Assembly (NCBI GenBank): GCA_963576735.1
Contig: OY755196.1
Coordinates: 6,305,912 to 6,369,911, forward strand
Reading direction: 5' to 3'
DNA length: 64,000 nucleotides
From: Bedellia somnulentella
Taxonomy: Eukaryota; Arthropoda; Insecta; Lepidoptera; Bedelliidae
In this document: in pieces, positions 20,822 to 31,609 of the stretch
Layout: every line of letters starts with the position of its first letter
How positions within the stretch are numbered: position 1 is the stretch's first letter
Notes under the pieces: generated by a model
Told to the model about the DNA's origin: nothing
Databases searched by the model: none
What the model saw: the letters and a program-made list of their open reading frames with translations, nothing else
Translations under genes and position numbers: made by a program

Positions 20822-21640
20822 AATATCCTTAGCTTCCAAACCTTTGCGCCTTCTTAGTCCCGAAATAATACTGTCCTTCAACAGGCGATTCCTCAGCTTG
20901 ACTATAATATTTTTTGGTCTTCCTCCGATGTTTAAGGATGGCCGCACTCTATTCACAACTTCAATATCATGTTCAATTAATGAGACGCCAGCCAAGCTGG
21001 CTATTTTGGTAATAACATCTTTTAAATTTTCATTAGAAGACTCAGGAACACCGCAAATTTCCAGATTGTTTAGCCTAAGCCATTGTTGGTGCGAGTCAAA
21101 CTGTGACTCCAGCTCAGAAATTCTCTGTTAGGCGTTGACGAGTTCAGTCTCCAGGGCAGGGATTTTTGCAGCTTTTTTTTCTAAGTCAGTTAATCTGGTA
21201 CAGAAATCTTCACGTAAAAGACTGATTTCTGACTTTATTGTACTTTCTAGGTGTTTTTGAGTGAAACCATACTATTTGCAATAAAGTCGCGGAGATCACC
21301 ATCACCAGGCCTGATAGTTGGGGTCTCCGACGAGGTACCTGTAGATGGAGCATCTTCGCAACGGACATGTCATGAAATGTGGGCTGAATTTCGTGCTGCT
21401 TTCTTACAGGGGTTTCATCACCGCGACGGCGAGACGTGACATTACTACAAGTCGGGCACCTCCAATTATTCTTATTTTTTACATAATTGGCATGATAGTG
21501 GGCGGAAGTCATGTTTAGACAAGAGTAATGGTAGCTCCCTCTACATAGCTCACATGTCAGCCTTTCCATTGCATGTTGCACGGGGTTGCGGCAGGCTAAG
21601 CAATTGATGATTTTTTGATATTGATTTACTCCTTGATGCC
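20690..21640 (-). pseudogene. LINE ORF1 with PHD-like finger and FP-type C-terminus
   Basis: On the minus strand from 21,640: INCLACRNPVQHAMERLTC, then CRGSYHYSCLN and WRCPTCSN, giving a Cys/His spacing of a PHD-like zinc finger. A frame-broken helical region follows. The 20,995-20,696 frame then reads VVNRVRPSLNIGGRPKNIIV, then VYCNDHLTPKNKRLLKDTK and YGYKYTWVKN. PHD finger, coiled coil and this C-terminal block (VxISEHLTPxNKxLL) are the layout of ORF1 proteins of CR1- and Jockey-like LINEs, thought to bind RNA and chaperone integration. No ORF2 is attached; the copy is an isolated 5' part. Confidence 0.72.
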
Positions 21641-22560
21641 ACCTATAGGTCAGCGGAGGAACTATAACGAGTTCCGATAAACAAACACTTGAAGATCAAA
21701 AAGCAAGTTCAACTTAGTTCGTAAGTAGTGGTATAGATGACGCTAATGATTAAGTTATGTATTAATGTAACTGTTTTCATTTACAGTTAATTTACAGTTT
21801 TCAGTATCGATCTGAACTGATCATAGAAATGAAGCACTGGGAATCTTTTAACTGTAACAAATTAGTCAAAGACTCAACACAATGAGTGATATATAGATCG
21901 ACTTGTCGGTACACTTAGGTCACTGCACTGATCACTAATATATTTATTCACTGTGCACTGTGCGTTTTGCTATAATAACACTTCCGCAGAGATGTAACTA
22001 GTAATACTGTAAAACTATTATGTTTCAGACTACCAAAAAAAGATAGAAATATAATTAATTAGTAAAAATATTAGAGATTAACCGTTGCGTGTATTTTTGA
22101 AGTACCCGAAGATGTTTACTAAATTTGTTTCCAAATGTTGTGAGGCGGTTGCTATGAATAGATTGCTGAGTTATGCTCAATATCGATTCTTTTATTTCTG
22201 AATTTTCATCTAGGATACATTTATTTTGTGCTTTCTGTTCCTGAATATCCTGATATATTTCTTAGTTAAATTTGCTCTGGTCACTGGTGAAATTAGCAGA
22301 CATATCCGTTGTATTTCCAAAACCTCATGCAAATTCTTCTGGTGGTTCTGGCTGAAAATCAGTTTTAAAGGCATATCAAAAAATATAAAAAAGCCTTTAA
22401 ATAATGCTGAGCCAGAAGCCAATTCTTTGCTTGTGTGTGCTTTTATTCCTTTTACCACTAGTATTTTTATTTTTTCGATTATTTTATCACATACTTTTAA
22501 ATTGGCGATAATAATTTGTGAATTGTTTGTATTATGTCATAGTTGTGCCCTTAGGCAATG
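21641..22560. other. No recognised gene
   Basis: Could include the 5' UTR of the ORF1-bearing LINE just before it. Frames near 22,210-22,561 have no family resemblance I can support. Confidence 0.35.
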
Positions 22561-22689
22561 AATAAATACTATTTTTCTTTCTTTTTTTTTTCTTTCAAAT
22601 AATTCTGTATGTCTGATATCGAATCTTCTTAAAGTTTCCTTTTTTTTGGTAGAATGCAGGTCCGTATTGGAACTTTCAGTGTCTGATGG

Positions 22690-24232
22690 TTTATCTTCTA
22701 TGAATACTGCTGCTTCACATTTGCTTGCTTTGCACATACATTTTCTAAATCCCTGTCCGGCATATTTTTTTTTATTAAAATTTGAAACTATTTATTTTAA
22801 ACGTTTTAACATGTATAATAATAATACAGAAGGGTATTAATCTATACTTATAAACTAGATTGTGGCCCCTGGGGAGTCTAATATAAGATTTAAAAATTTT
22901 ACTGGACTAAAATGTAATCAATAAAAATAAAAAAAAATATCTTATTTATTTAGAGGTGGAGGGTGATGGGTTGACATATTTACTCTAAATGAAGTATTTT
23001 TTTAGGTATTTGCTTAGGCAAGTAGTTAAGTATTTCAGGCAATATGTCAGTCCACACCCTCCTCCCGTATTCATTACTACTGGTCGGACATACATACAGT
23101 GGCAGATAATTCGGTGGTCTAAGGTTATTAGTTCTTAATAGTTCTTCGTAAGAGGATAGGATTGAAACTATATCCCTCACGGACATAGTTACATTCGGTA
23201 TTTCGTAAAACGTCTGTATACTCGTATTTGGTGCTTGGAGAACTGCATTTATTGGTAGTCAATGACTCATTATTCCAGCTGAAGTGCCTACGCAAAAGAA
23301 ACCGTGTCGTTTTTCGATCACTTCTCATATTATATTTTTATCCAAAGGCTCACCATCCATTTTAGGAACTTCGACCGGCACATATTCAGCCACATTAAGG
23401 TCTTTTTTTTTTTTGGAAGAGTCGGAGCTCTCTTGTTTTGCTGTGCGTTTCAAGTAGCTATGGGCACTTTGTCTTTCTTGTAAAATATATTTCTCTCTTA
23501 CTTAAAACAAAGTATTTGTGAGCCGTTGCCCTCGTAGGCTTCATTGGCGACACCAAATATTACATGCACTACATTTTTGCACTTCAAACAACTATGTGCT
23601 CTAGTTGCTTCATTTTGACACACGTGAAACACCATACTAGTTTCGTTATTGAATGTTAATACTGTTAAATTTTCGTCATTTTCTACAGTAGAATATTGAT
23701 AATCATTATCAAAGTCGAGTGAACTTTCAGCATTTACGGTGGGAGTTTATGGTTCACTATTGCAAACGAAAAAAAAACTTGGTGTAAAATTGACCACTAT
23801 TGAAGTACCTTTTTTTGTGTTTTGTAAACTATTAACCACGTCAGATCCATCTTTTAAGATTTTTTCCAAATCTTCTTCCATCTCTTATTTCAATAGCAAA
23901 TCAGAATGTCTCTTGTCCAAATACTGCTTTGTAGGGCGACCATTGATAGTACGATGGTATGAAGAGTTTTTATAAAAGTGTTCGAAAAAACAACCATTAT
24001 ACCATTTTGCTGACTTATTGTCCCTCATCCATGCTCTAACCATATTTTCTCCATCCTGATTCCAGCGTTCAACACTGTCTTGGCTTTGCGGATGTCATGG
24101 TATCCCATTTACCACCTTACTAGACGGCCATAAAGCAACTAATTCCTTTATTATTGCAGCCGAAAACTCTCTGCCATTATCACTTTATGTTTGGGCAGCC
24201 AACCTTTTAAAATATTATTTTTTATTTGTCTC
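22690..24232 (-). pseudogene. Decayed integrase gene (SCAND3/KRBA2, Ginger-like)
   Basis: Minus strand, from about 24,180: NDNGREFSAAIIKELVALWP, then HPQSQDSVERWNQDGENMVR and MRDNKSAKWYNG. The D, N and E spacing fits an rve-type integrase core (DDE). At about 23,640-23,510 follows CLKCKNVVHVIFGVANEAYE and GSQILCF, then VAEYVPVEVPKMDGEP near 23,350. A Cys-rich KCMCKASKC tail lies near 22,730. This order (integrase, CxxCxxxVH finger, PxVDR-like block, Cys tail) is what I recall of SCAND3/KRBA2-type and Ginger-type integrases rather than of LTR retroelements. Many stops and frameshifts. No termini found. Confidence 0.55.
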
Positions 24233-24627
24233 CCTGGTGGGGCGGTGGTGAATACTCAAATGCAGTAAGCAAGAGGTATGAGGATGAACAGGGTTTTGTG
24301 GGTAATATGTCTATGGAAAATTATGTTCATTTTCAACGAGTTGCTGCTATTGAATAAGAAAATATGAAAATTTCACCATGGGTCCCAACTCATACACAGA
24401 AAATACATGATATTTTTTCTGACGTCAGGTCACAGCCGTCTTGTACAGGCTAGTTCCTCTCGGCATTCAGAACAGCGTTGTTTGAACCTAGGCAGTTCCT
24501 TTATGTTCATACGTAACAGTTCATACATTGAATGGTGGGTAGTTGGTATAGTTCTTCTTAAAGGTAACATTATTATATCAAAAAGTTCTTTTTGGTTGGG
24601 AACCCACGAAACTAAACCCTCACAATT
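24233..24627. other. Unassigned coding-like stretch
   Basis: A minus-strand frame reads NQKELFDIIMLPLRRTIPTT and FKQRCSECREELAC, which looks once-coding but matches nothing I know. It is cut by the foldback element at 24,628. Confidence 0.3.
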
Positions 24628-24927
24628 GGCGTCGACCTCGTTTTTAAAACATCTCCTTGTTATATTTTAAATTGATAATAGACATCAAAATAAATAACTT
24701 TGTCTATGGAATGCTTATCTATAGTTTCATAATTTTCAAAATAATTCATAATTAAAGTGTTACTGCCTAGATCAAACTGGGAAAGTATGGTTAGCTTCTT
24801 AAACTAAGCTAAAATAAAAAAAACACGTGGTGAAATCACAAGAAACATAGGCAAAGTTGTTTAGTTTGATGTCTTTAATCGATTTTTAAATATAAAAAGG
24901 ATATGTTTTAAAAACTAGGTCTAGACC
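24628..24927. mobile_element. Foldback MITE, AATT family, old short copy
   Basis: The left end GGCGTCGACCTCG and right end GGTCTAGACC are inverted. The arms share ATAGACATCAAA, TATGGAATGC and related blocks with the two 600-bp copies. AATT is duplicated at 24,624-24,627 and 24,928-24,931. Because the left flank here lacks CC, this copy shows that the CC/GG pairs belong to the element and that the target is AATT. Confidence 0.75.
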
Positions 24928-24931
24928 AATT

Positions 24932-25435
24932 ACCTTACGGTTCTGTTGTCACACATCATTCACCATCCATTCCACAGGAACACCACGTACCAACCCCCTT
25001 TTGCATGACTCTGAATAAAAGGAATATGGCCTGAAATTTATTATTTGTAAGTATATGGTAAGAAAAGAAATTATTAGCTGACTGGCAAGATGTTACCAAT
25101 TAGTCGTAGCCGATGAGACGATGCGTAATATGTGTGTGGGTCCGAGGTAAGGAGATAAGATGTTACTTGAGGAGACAATTTTATTGAATAAGTAGAGCTG
25201 ATAAGCTGTGATTTATAGTACTTATCGAATGCCGCGAAATAGGTTTTTTTTATTGAATAAGTAGTTACGAGTGAGCTGATAAGCTGCGATTTATAGTACT
25301 TACCGAAGGTTGCACAATGTGATCTGATGGAGATAGGTTTAAAAAAAAAGTTGAATATATTGAATATGTAGGACAAACGGATGTAGATAATGTGCACAAT
25401 CTTGCATTTTATCATAGTCGTAAGCAAATAAATAT
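24932..25435. repeat. AT-rich spacer with a two-copy imperfect repeat
   Basis: TTATTGAATAAGTAG, GCTGATAAGCTG, GATTTATAGTACTTA occurs at about 25,181-25,233 and again at about 25,250-25,308, a period of roughly 70 bp. No coding seen. Confidence 0.6.
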
Positions 25436-25955
25436 GTGACAAAGTGCATTATTTTCCGTCAGATCTGTTATAACAGTGCTCATAAACTATCGTTTATCAG
25501 GAATATTATAGTGGATGTGCAAGGATTTAAAACTGATGCCAATCAGTTTATTCCAAAAGAAGTGGCTGTGTCATTCAACAATTTTTTGATTCGACAACCG
25601 TTTCCTTTTTACGATTAATCTGTCAGCGAAATGTGACAAGTGGATTGGATCGAGCAAACGAGAGACATTTATTGGAGAGAAGGATTCATCGGGTATTCAG
25701 ATTATAAAAACATTATATCACCTCTTCTGACAAATAACACAATTTTTGGCAAAGGTAAGGTGTAATGGTTGTGGATAAAAGAAATGTTCGAAGACAGTGA
25801 TGTGTGAATGTCGTGAATATCGAAGAACTTGGGTGCCCCAGTTTTAAGGAACTTTATTAACTGTATGATAATGTCATTAGATGTATTTATCACACGAACG
25901 TGTGTGCTTTAAAAAATATAATATGTTTAAAAAAAATGTAATGATAATAAACTTT
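25436..25955 (+). pseudogene. Decayed gene with VDVQGF N-terminus, unknown function
   Basis: Frame 25,436-25,618 reads NIIVDVQGFKTDANQFIPKE, then RQPFPFYD, then a stop. Downstream in shifted frames: WIEQTRDIYWREGFIGYSDY near 25,650, and VVNIEELGCPSFKELYNC near 25,815-25,870. These blocks resemble an uncharacterised insect protein type I remember only by its VDVQGFK, PPFPF and NIEDLGCP-like motifs. I do not know its function. AATAAA near 25,948 could be its poly(A) signal. No introns are seen, so it may belong to a mobile element, possibly the Polinton-like one beyond the LINE at 26 kb. Confidence 0.45.
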
Positions 25956-25999
25956 TAAAAAACTATCTCTTGTTTTTTTTTTATTTATTTATATAGATA

Positions 26000-28377
26000 A
26001 TTGGGTGATGGTTAATTGGATAGAGCTAATGCCAATAAACAACGACGTCAATTTAAATTTTACCTTATTCCATAATCAGATTAACTCAATACTTAATTCA
26101 AATATAAAAACTAAATTCATAAAGTTGAAGAATAAGAAAAGTTAAACATGGATAACTAAAGGCATAAAAATATCCTGTAAAAATAAACGTTTATTAAGAA
26201 TACTAAAATCGCAAGCAAAAAATACTATTATAGATAGGTTCTGTAAACAATACGAAAAAACATTAAAAAAACGGTAGAAAACTCAAAGAAAAATCAATAT
26301 AAAACCAGACTAAAAAGATCATCTAATATTACCAAAACTATGTGGCAAGTAGTGCGGGAGCAAACAAACAAAAACAAGCAAAATAACAAAAAAAATCTTA
26401 AACTTATAATCAATGACTCGTTAACCGAAAACCCTATACAAATAGCGAATTATTTTAATGAATATTTTACCACAGTTGGAGCGCCACAGCTAGGGTGTGA
26501 CACTCCTTCCGGCCGGCCGGTTTTAGGTCCCACCATTAATTCATTATTCTGTCATACCACAGATACAGCAGAGGTATATACTATTATCCAGAAAATGAAA
26601 AATAAACATAGTTACGGTTTTGATGAGATACCTCCATCTTTAGTGAAGGAATGTACTCAAGAACTAATATCACCGCTCTCTTATCTAATAAACCAATCAT
26701 TTAATGAGGGCATAGTACCTGACCTTCTAAAGATCTCCATTGTCAAACCTTTTCACAAATCTGGCAGTGATAAAAACTGCGACAATTACCGGCCCGTTGC
26801 TCTACTTTCAACTTTTTCGAAAATATTTGAAACAGCTATGTACAATCGCGTTTACAACTTTTGTGAGAGATTCAAACTTTTCCATGACGCTCAAAATGGT
26901 TTTCGGAAAGGGCGATCAACGGGATTAGCAGTTTTCAAGTATGTCAACGAAGCATTAAAAATTATAAACAATAAAAAACATGCTATTGGTTGTCTATTAG
27001 ATATGAGCAAAGCTTATGATAGAGTGTTATATAAAATATTACTAAAAAAACTGTACGACATAGGTATTCGGGGCAAAGCTTATGACTGGTTTACATCTTA
27101 CCTCAACAATCGCGCACAGTATGTGGAGGTGCTACACCATGACTTCACATTAGGACATATAAATAGAGTAAGATCAGAAAAATCCATATTACAAAAATCT
27201 ATTCCACAAGGCAGTGTACTCGGCTGCATACTATTCCTTATTTATATTAATGATTTACCTAGTATTATAGACGTACCATGCAACCTTTTTGCGGATGACA
27301 TTTCATTGATCATACCATGTGATGATCCCCAAAATTTAAATCAAAGCCTCAATTCAAATTTAAATATAATTTCAAACTGGTTAGAGGATCACAATTTAAG
27401 AATTAATTTTACAAAAACCAAGTTAATGCAATTTCGACCATATCAAAAAACACCACTTGACATACAATTTAAATATAAAAATATTCCTATTGAATTGGTA
27501 GATAATTATAACCTTCTAGGAATAACAGTCGATAGCAATTTTAACTGGAAATTTCACATAAATAAGATAACAAGTAAATTAAGTAGTTTTACATACGCTC
27601 TCTTTGAATTAAAAAAAGCCACCGACCAAAAGACCGCTTCTGCAGCTTACTACGCGTACGCGCATTCCTGGCTGCGCTATGGGGTAATGCTGTGGGGGAG
27701 CAGCACTGATGTCGGGAAAGTTTTTATACTCCAAAAGAAGTGTATACGCATTTTGGCCAATATAGATAGTACAACCAGTTGTAGAACCTATTTCAAGAAA
27801 TATCGTATACTCACTCTCGCATCACTTTATATCCTAGAAATATGTATGTATGTAATAAATAATATTAATAGCTTTCCCATTTACTCAAGGCCAGCAAACT
27901 TAAGACCTCAAACCAGGCTCGCCATAGTTCAAACTAAATTAAAGATGGTTGACAACGGTCTGTTTTCGATGGCGGTCAAAGTATATAATGCGCTACCAGA
28001 CAGTATAAAAAATGCCCAAAAGTCATTCAAAACGCAACTTACAAATTTTTTGATCGATAAGTGTTACTATACGTTGAATGAGTATTTTACTGACAAATAA
28101 ATAATCGGATTTTTAGTTAATAATTAAAGAAGTAATTTTATTATATTATATTGCAATTACTAAATAATTTAATGATATATTTTTAATGTTTTATTGTATT
28201 TTTTTCATATTTTGTAAATAATTTTGTATTTTTCTTCTTATGTGTTGTAGAATAAGAATTTAGTTATTAAGTATTGTTGTTGTGCCCCAACGGGGTCTTG
28301 TTTGTCCTACACTATGATATGTTAAGATCTTACCTGTAAAACAAGAATGCAAATAAATGAATTGAATTGAATTGAAT
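26000..28377 (+). mobile_element. LINE with long open RT frame (Jockey/CR1-like)
   Basis: 5'-truncated non-LTR element. Linker remnants with stops lie at 26,010-26,340, the RT frame at 26,340-28,100, and the 3' UTR after it. The element ends in AATAAATGAATTGAATTGAA, i.e. a TTGAA-type repeat tail. The upstream endonuclease is missing. Confidence 0.85.
26340..28100 (+). CDS. LINE reverse transcriptase, 586 codons, C-terminal part of ORF2
   Basis: Uninterrupted RT frame. HKSGSDKNCDNYRPVALLST (about residue 140) and FRKGRSTGLAVF (about 193) come first, then LLDMSKAYDRVLYK (motif A, about 221). SIPQGSVLGCILFLIYINDL (motif B, about 288) and CNLFADDISLII (motif C with catalytic FADD, about 318) follow. 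The thumb block DNYNLLGITVDSNFNWKFHI (about 386) precedes a C-terminal region of about 190 residues with LRYGVMLWGSS and ALPDSIKNA. No endonuclease or RNase H. It would carry out target-primed reverse transcription. All core motifs are intact, but the real ORF2 start is upstream and broken by stops near 26,145 and 26,276, so the copy is not autonomous. The ATG at 26,340 is only the first after the last stop. Confidence 0.85.
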   Translation: MWQVVREQTNKNKQNNKKNLKLIINDSLTENPIQIANYFNEYFTTVGAPQLGCDTPSGRPVLGPTINSLFCHTTDTAEVYTIIQKMKNKHSYGFDEIPPSLVKECTQELISPLSYLINQSFNEGIVPDLLKISIVKPFHKSGSDKNCDNYRPVALLSTFSKIFETAMYNRVYNFCERFKLFHDAQNGFRKGRSTGLAVFKYVNEALKIINNKKHAIGCLLDMSKAYDRVLYKILLKKLYDIGIRGKAYDWFTSYLNNRAQYVEVLHHDFTLGHINRVRSEKSILQKSIPQGSVLGCILFLIYINDLPSIIDVPCNLFADDISLIIPCDDPQNLNQSLNSNLNIISNWLEDHNLRINFTKTKLMQFRPYQKTPLDIQFKYKNIPIELVDNYNLLGITVDSNFNWKFHINKITSKLSSFTYALFELKKATDQKTASAAYYAYAHSWLRYGVMLWGSSTDVGKVFILQKKCIRILANIDSTTSCRTYFKKYRILTLASLYILEICMYVINNINSFPIYSRPANLRPQTRLAIVQTKLKMVDNGLFSMAVKVYNALPDSIKNAQKSFKTQLTNFLIDKCYYTLNEYFTDK

Positions 28378-28612
28378 AGGAGGCAGGCCTATCGCCGTTT
28401 TGTACGAATACACTGTCACATGACTAAGTACAACTCAGCCATGTGGGTTTCCTCGCGATGTTTTCCCTCACCGTTAACAACCATGATAAGTTAACCACAC
28501 AATATGTCTTTAAAAAAGACAAATTGGTGTAGGCCCGACCCAGGATTTGAACACTAGTCGTTTGCACGATAATCGAGTGTTCTACCCACTGGAGTATCAC
28601 GGTTGCTATGTT
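28378..28612 (-). mobile_element. SINE family S1, head and body only
   Basis: On the minus strand it has the head TAGAACACTCGATTATCG, the B-box GTGTTCAAATCC and the body, down to GGCCTGCC at 28,378. There it abuts the LINE tail. The 3' hairpin and tail are missing and no target duplication is evident, so a deletion or LINE-associated rearrangement removed them. It sits against the polymerase remnant. Confidence 0.78.
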
Positions 28613-29537
28613 GTGATAGAAATCATCAATTTTGATTTCATATATAAAACTGTTGGTGTCGGTATAAAGAAGATTAATCTTATTTTTAGATTTCGGAATC
28701 TTGTAGGAATAATGAAAATCATACATTACACATTTTGATAATTCGAGTACAGAAAATCCTTCGTAAATCGGTTTATTATACAATATTGAGGTTTGGTTGA
28801 TTTGAACGGCTGTAAAATCTTCAGTAAATATTTTACATGAATGAAAATTTGGCATCGCTACATATCTTCCCTTACCATATTTACATTTTTAGAGGTCTTT
28901 TTGTCTTCCCAATTATTTACTAGTTTTACATCGACTCGTCTTTGCACTTTCTCAATAGTTTTTCCAAAAATAGAATTAGTCATTAACTTGAAAAAATCTT
29001 TCTCAAAAGTATTCAAAGCTAGCATTCTCTTTTTGGTGTTTTAGTCTATATATGATTTAATTATTTATTTAATAGGTACACAAACAGCATTATAACAAAC
29101 ATTTTCTTTTTTGCAAAAAACATTGATTCGGATCTGTTACAATGCCAAAAATAGTGCACACCACAACATTATTGGTCGTTATCGTTTTCCTTCTTATTAA
29201 ACATTATTTTTATTAAAATTACTTGAAACAATATAAAATAATCAAAAAATAAGAAAAACCATAAAGAATAACACCAAATAATTAATAATGATATAATTAA
29301 ATTAAAATAATAATATTATTATTCAATAAAATAAAATTAACAATAAAATAAAAGATATGATTTGACAATGCTGATTTTGAAAAAAATATTGAGCTATATT
29401 ATATTAATTAATCAATTTGTGTATTAACTTAATTTGAGCCAGGGGGATTGATTGGAACATAAGATTCTATGAATTTTCCCACATATCAAGCCATTATGCT
29501 CACACTGTTCCAGGTTCATATAATGAATAACATAATA

Positions 29538-29980
29538 GGCTATTTGACTAAGTTTTGAAAACTATCTTATGGTGTTAATTTGTTTATAAGGAGCCCTAAA
29601 AAAATATTTTTCTGTCTTCATTTTAGCTATTTTATTAAAAAATCGAAAAAGAAAATGCAATATTCAAATGTGCCGCGAAAACGCGACTTTAAGTAATATG
29701 GCGGCTGTAGCACAAATGACGTCAATTCCGCATTAAACACCAATGAGCGAAGCGATACACAGTCTATTTATGTGCAATCTACGTCATTATAGAAATAGCC
29801 AATCACGGTCGTTTTTATAGTCACGTGACAGTTGCATCAAAAATACTTATTTTAGAAGACGGATTTTAGTGAAATAATGCAATATTTTTATCAAGCATTA
29901 TTATTACATATTGCTCCAAAAAAGAAATATTAAGATTAATGAAATAAAAGGAATGTATTTTTTTTTTCAGTCAAATAGCC
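29538..29980. mobile_element. MITE with TA target duplication inside the polymerase remnant
   Basis: 443 bp starting GGCTATTTGACTAAG and ending CAGTCAAATAGCC, an inverted pair of at least 12 bp. TA lies on both sides (29,536-29,537 and 29,981-29,982). The centre (29,670-29,830) is less AT-rich and contains CGCGAAAACGCG. TA duplication and short ends suggest a Tc1/mariner-type MITE. No transposase inside. Confidence 0.75.
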
Positions 29981-31609
29981 TATTGTTTTTGTTATCAAGG
30001 GTGAGCAAAAGTTTTTTAGTTTCACCCATAGGTGGAGACTTGGTTTCGGCACAAAATGGAGAGTCATTATGTAAATCATGTAATGTGTTTGGGTATAACA
30101 AGTCTTCTTCTAAAATGTAGCCTACAGGCACAGATTTTATTGAATAGTTACTACAGGTGAGTCAGACTGTTGATTGAGAATATTGAATTAATTAATTTCC
30201 GATTGTAACTACCATTTAAAATGATCTTGAGATAAATATCTACTCATTGCATCACCGTAAAAAAAATTCATATCCAAGTAAACAATAAAATAACTTTCAT
30301 CATTTGGGTCAAATGACTCCGTGTAATTATTGTTTGCCTTTGCGTACCTTTTATATACTTGACTAATTCTACCACGGATGCCAGATTATATAAACTGTAT
30401 CATCTCATAAATCAACGAGTAGTTCCAACCGCACTTGAGTTTCTTTCAACATAGCGTCCCAGGATAATGCGGGTGCAGTTAAATATCTACAAAGATCTAA
30501 TTCATAAAAACTTATACAATTGTTTCTAAAATTTTCAAACACCTCAGGTAATAAAAGGACATCAGTTTTGAAATATAAATTCGAGTACTGACCTAGACCT
30601 GTGTAGCTCGATGACTAATAAATATAAAAATAAATAAACTTGAAGGAATCGACAAATCTTAAAGTATTGATTCCCCACTATCGAGTTGAACATTTTTGCT
30701 AAAAGATATGTACTTTTGTTTTGTTTTGTGCAATACAATAAATTTTTCCCAGCCTTCAGCCAGTTCTTTAATAAAAATTGACTATCATAACCGTTTAAGT
30801 TGTGAAAAAAATGGTATGAAATTTGGTGTTTTATAATTTAAATTACACGCACTATGCGCCCAACTTCTGATTTTACCAGTCAAATGACAGTGATCTATAA
30901 CTTTATCGTCTGCCGAACAAAAGGTGTTTTTACAAATGTGACAAATTACAACCATCATTAATATTTTCTAAACCTACAATACCATAAGGAACGTTTATAG
31001 ATAAATAATTCGAACTTACGACTGGATATTATCAACAAACTTTGCAACGCAGTCCTCACCGCGATAAGAGATAAACTTTGATAGTGACTCATTATAATTA
31101 CAATTAATATAATATGCAAAACTGCATGGAACGTGTCTATGAGTGTAACCGTTTTTTATTTTACCTCCACTCAATGGTTGCAGAATAAACTGAAAGTCTG
31201 CATAAATCACAAAAGGCATGCTTAAATTACATTGAAAAAAAATTAAGTATAAATATTTTCGATCGTCAACAGATAACTTGATGAGTTTTTTTTTCACACC
31301 CCATTCTATAATGTAATTGTTTATTTTCATCACTAACAAAGTGTTGCAAACAAGAATCACATAAAAACAATTACATAAAACATAAAATGTTAAGTGATCT
31401 GCGTTCTAACCAGACGAGATATGTTTTTTATCCAAGAATAATGACTCGATCCATTCTTTTCATGGTAAAGTAAATTGACGTGTTTTTTTGAGCTTTAGCT
31501 TTGCTAGATACTCGCAAAGGTATGATAGTTTTATCTTTAAAATTAATCCCACTTACACTAACACTGTTTACCCAGATACTCCTGAAACTATTCATGATGT
31601 CCGATTTTC

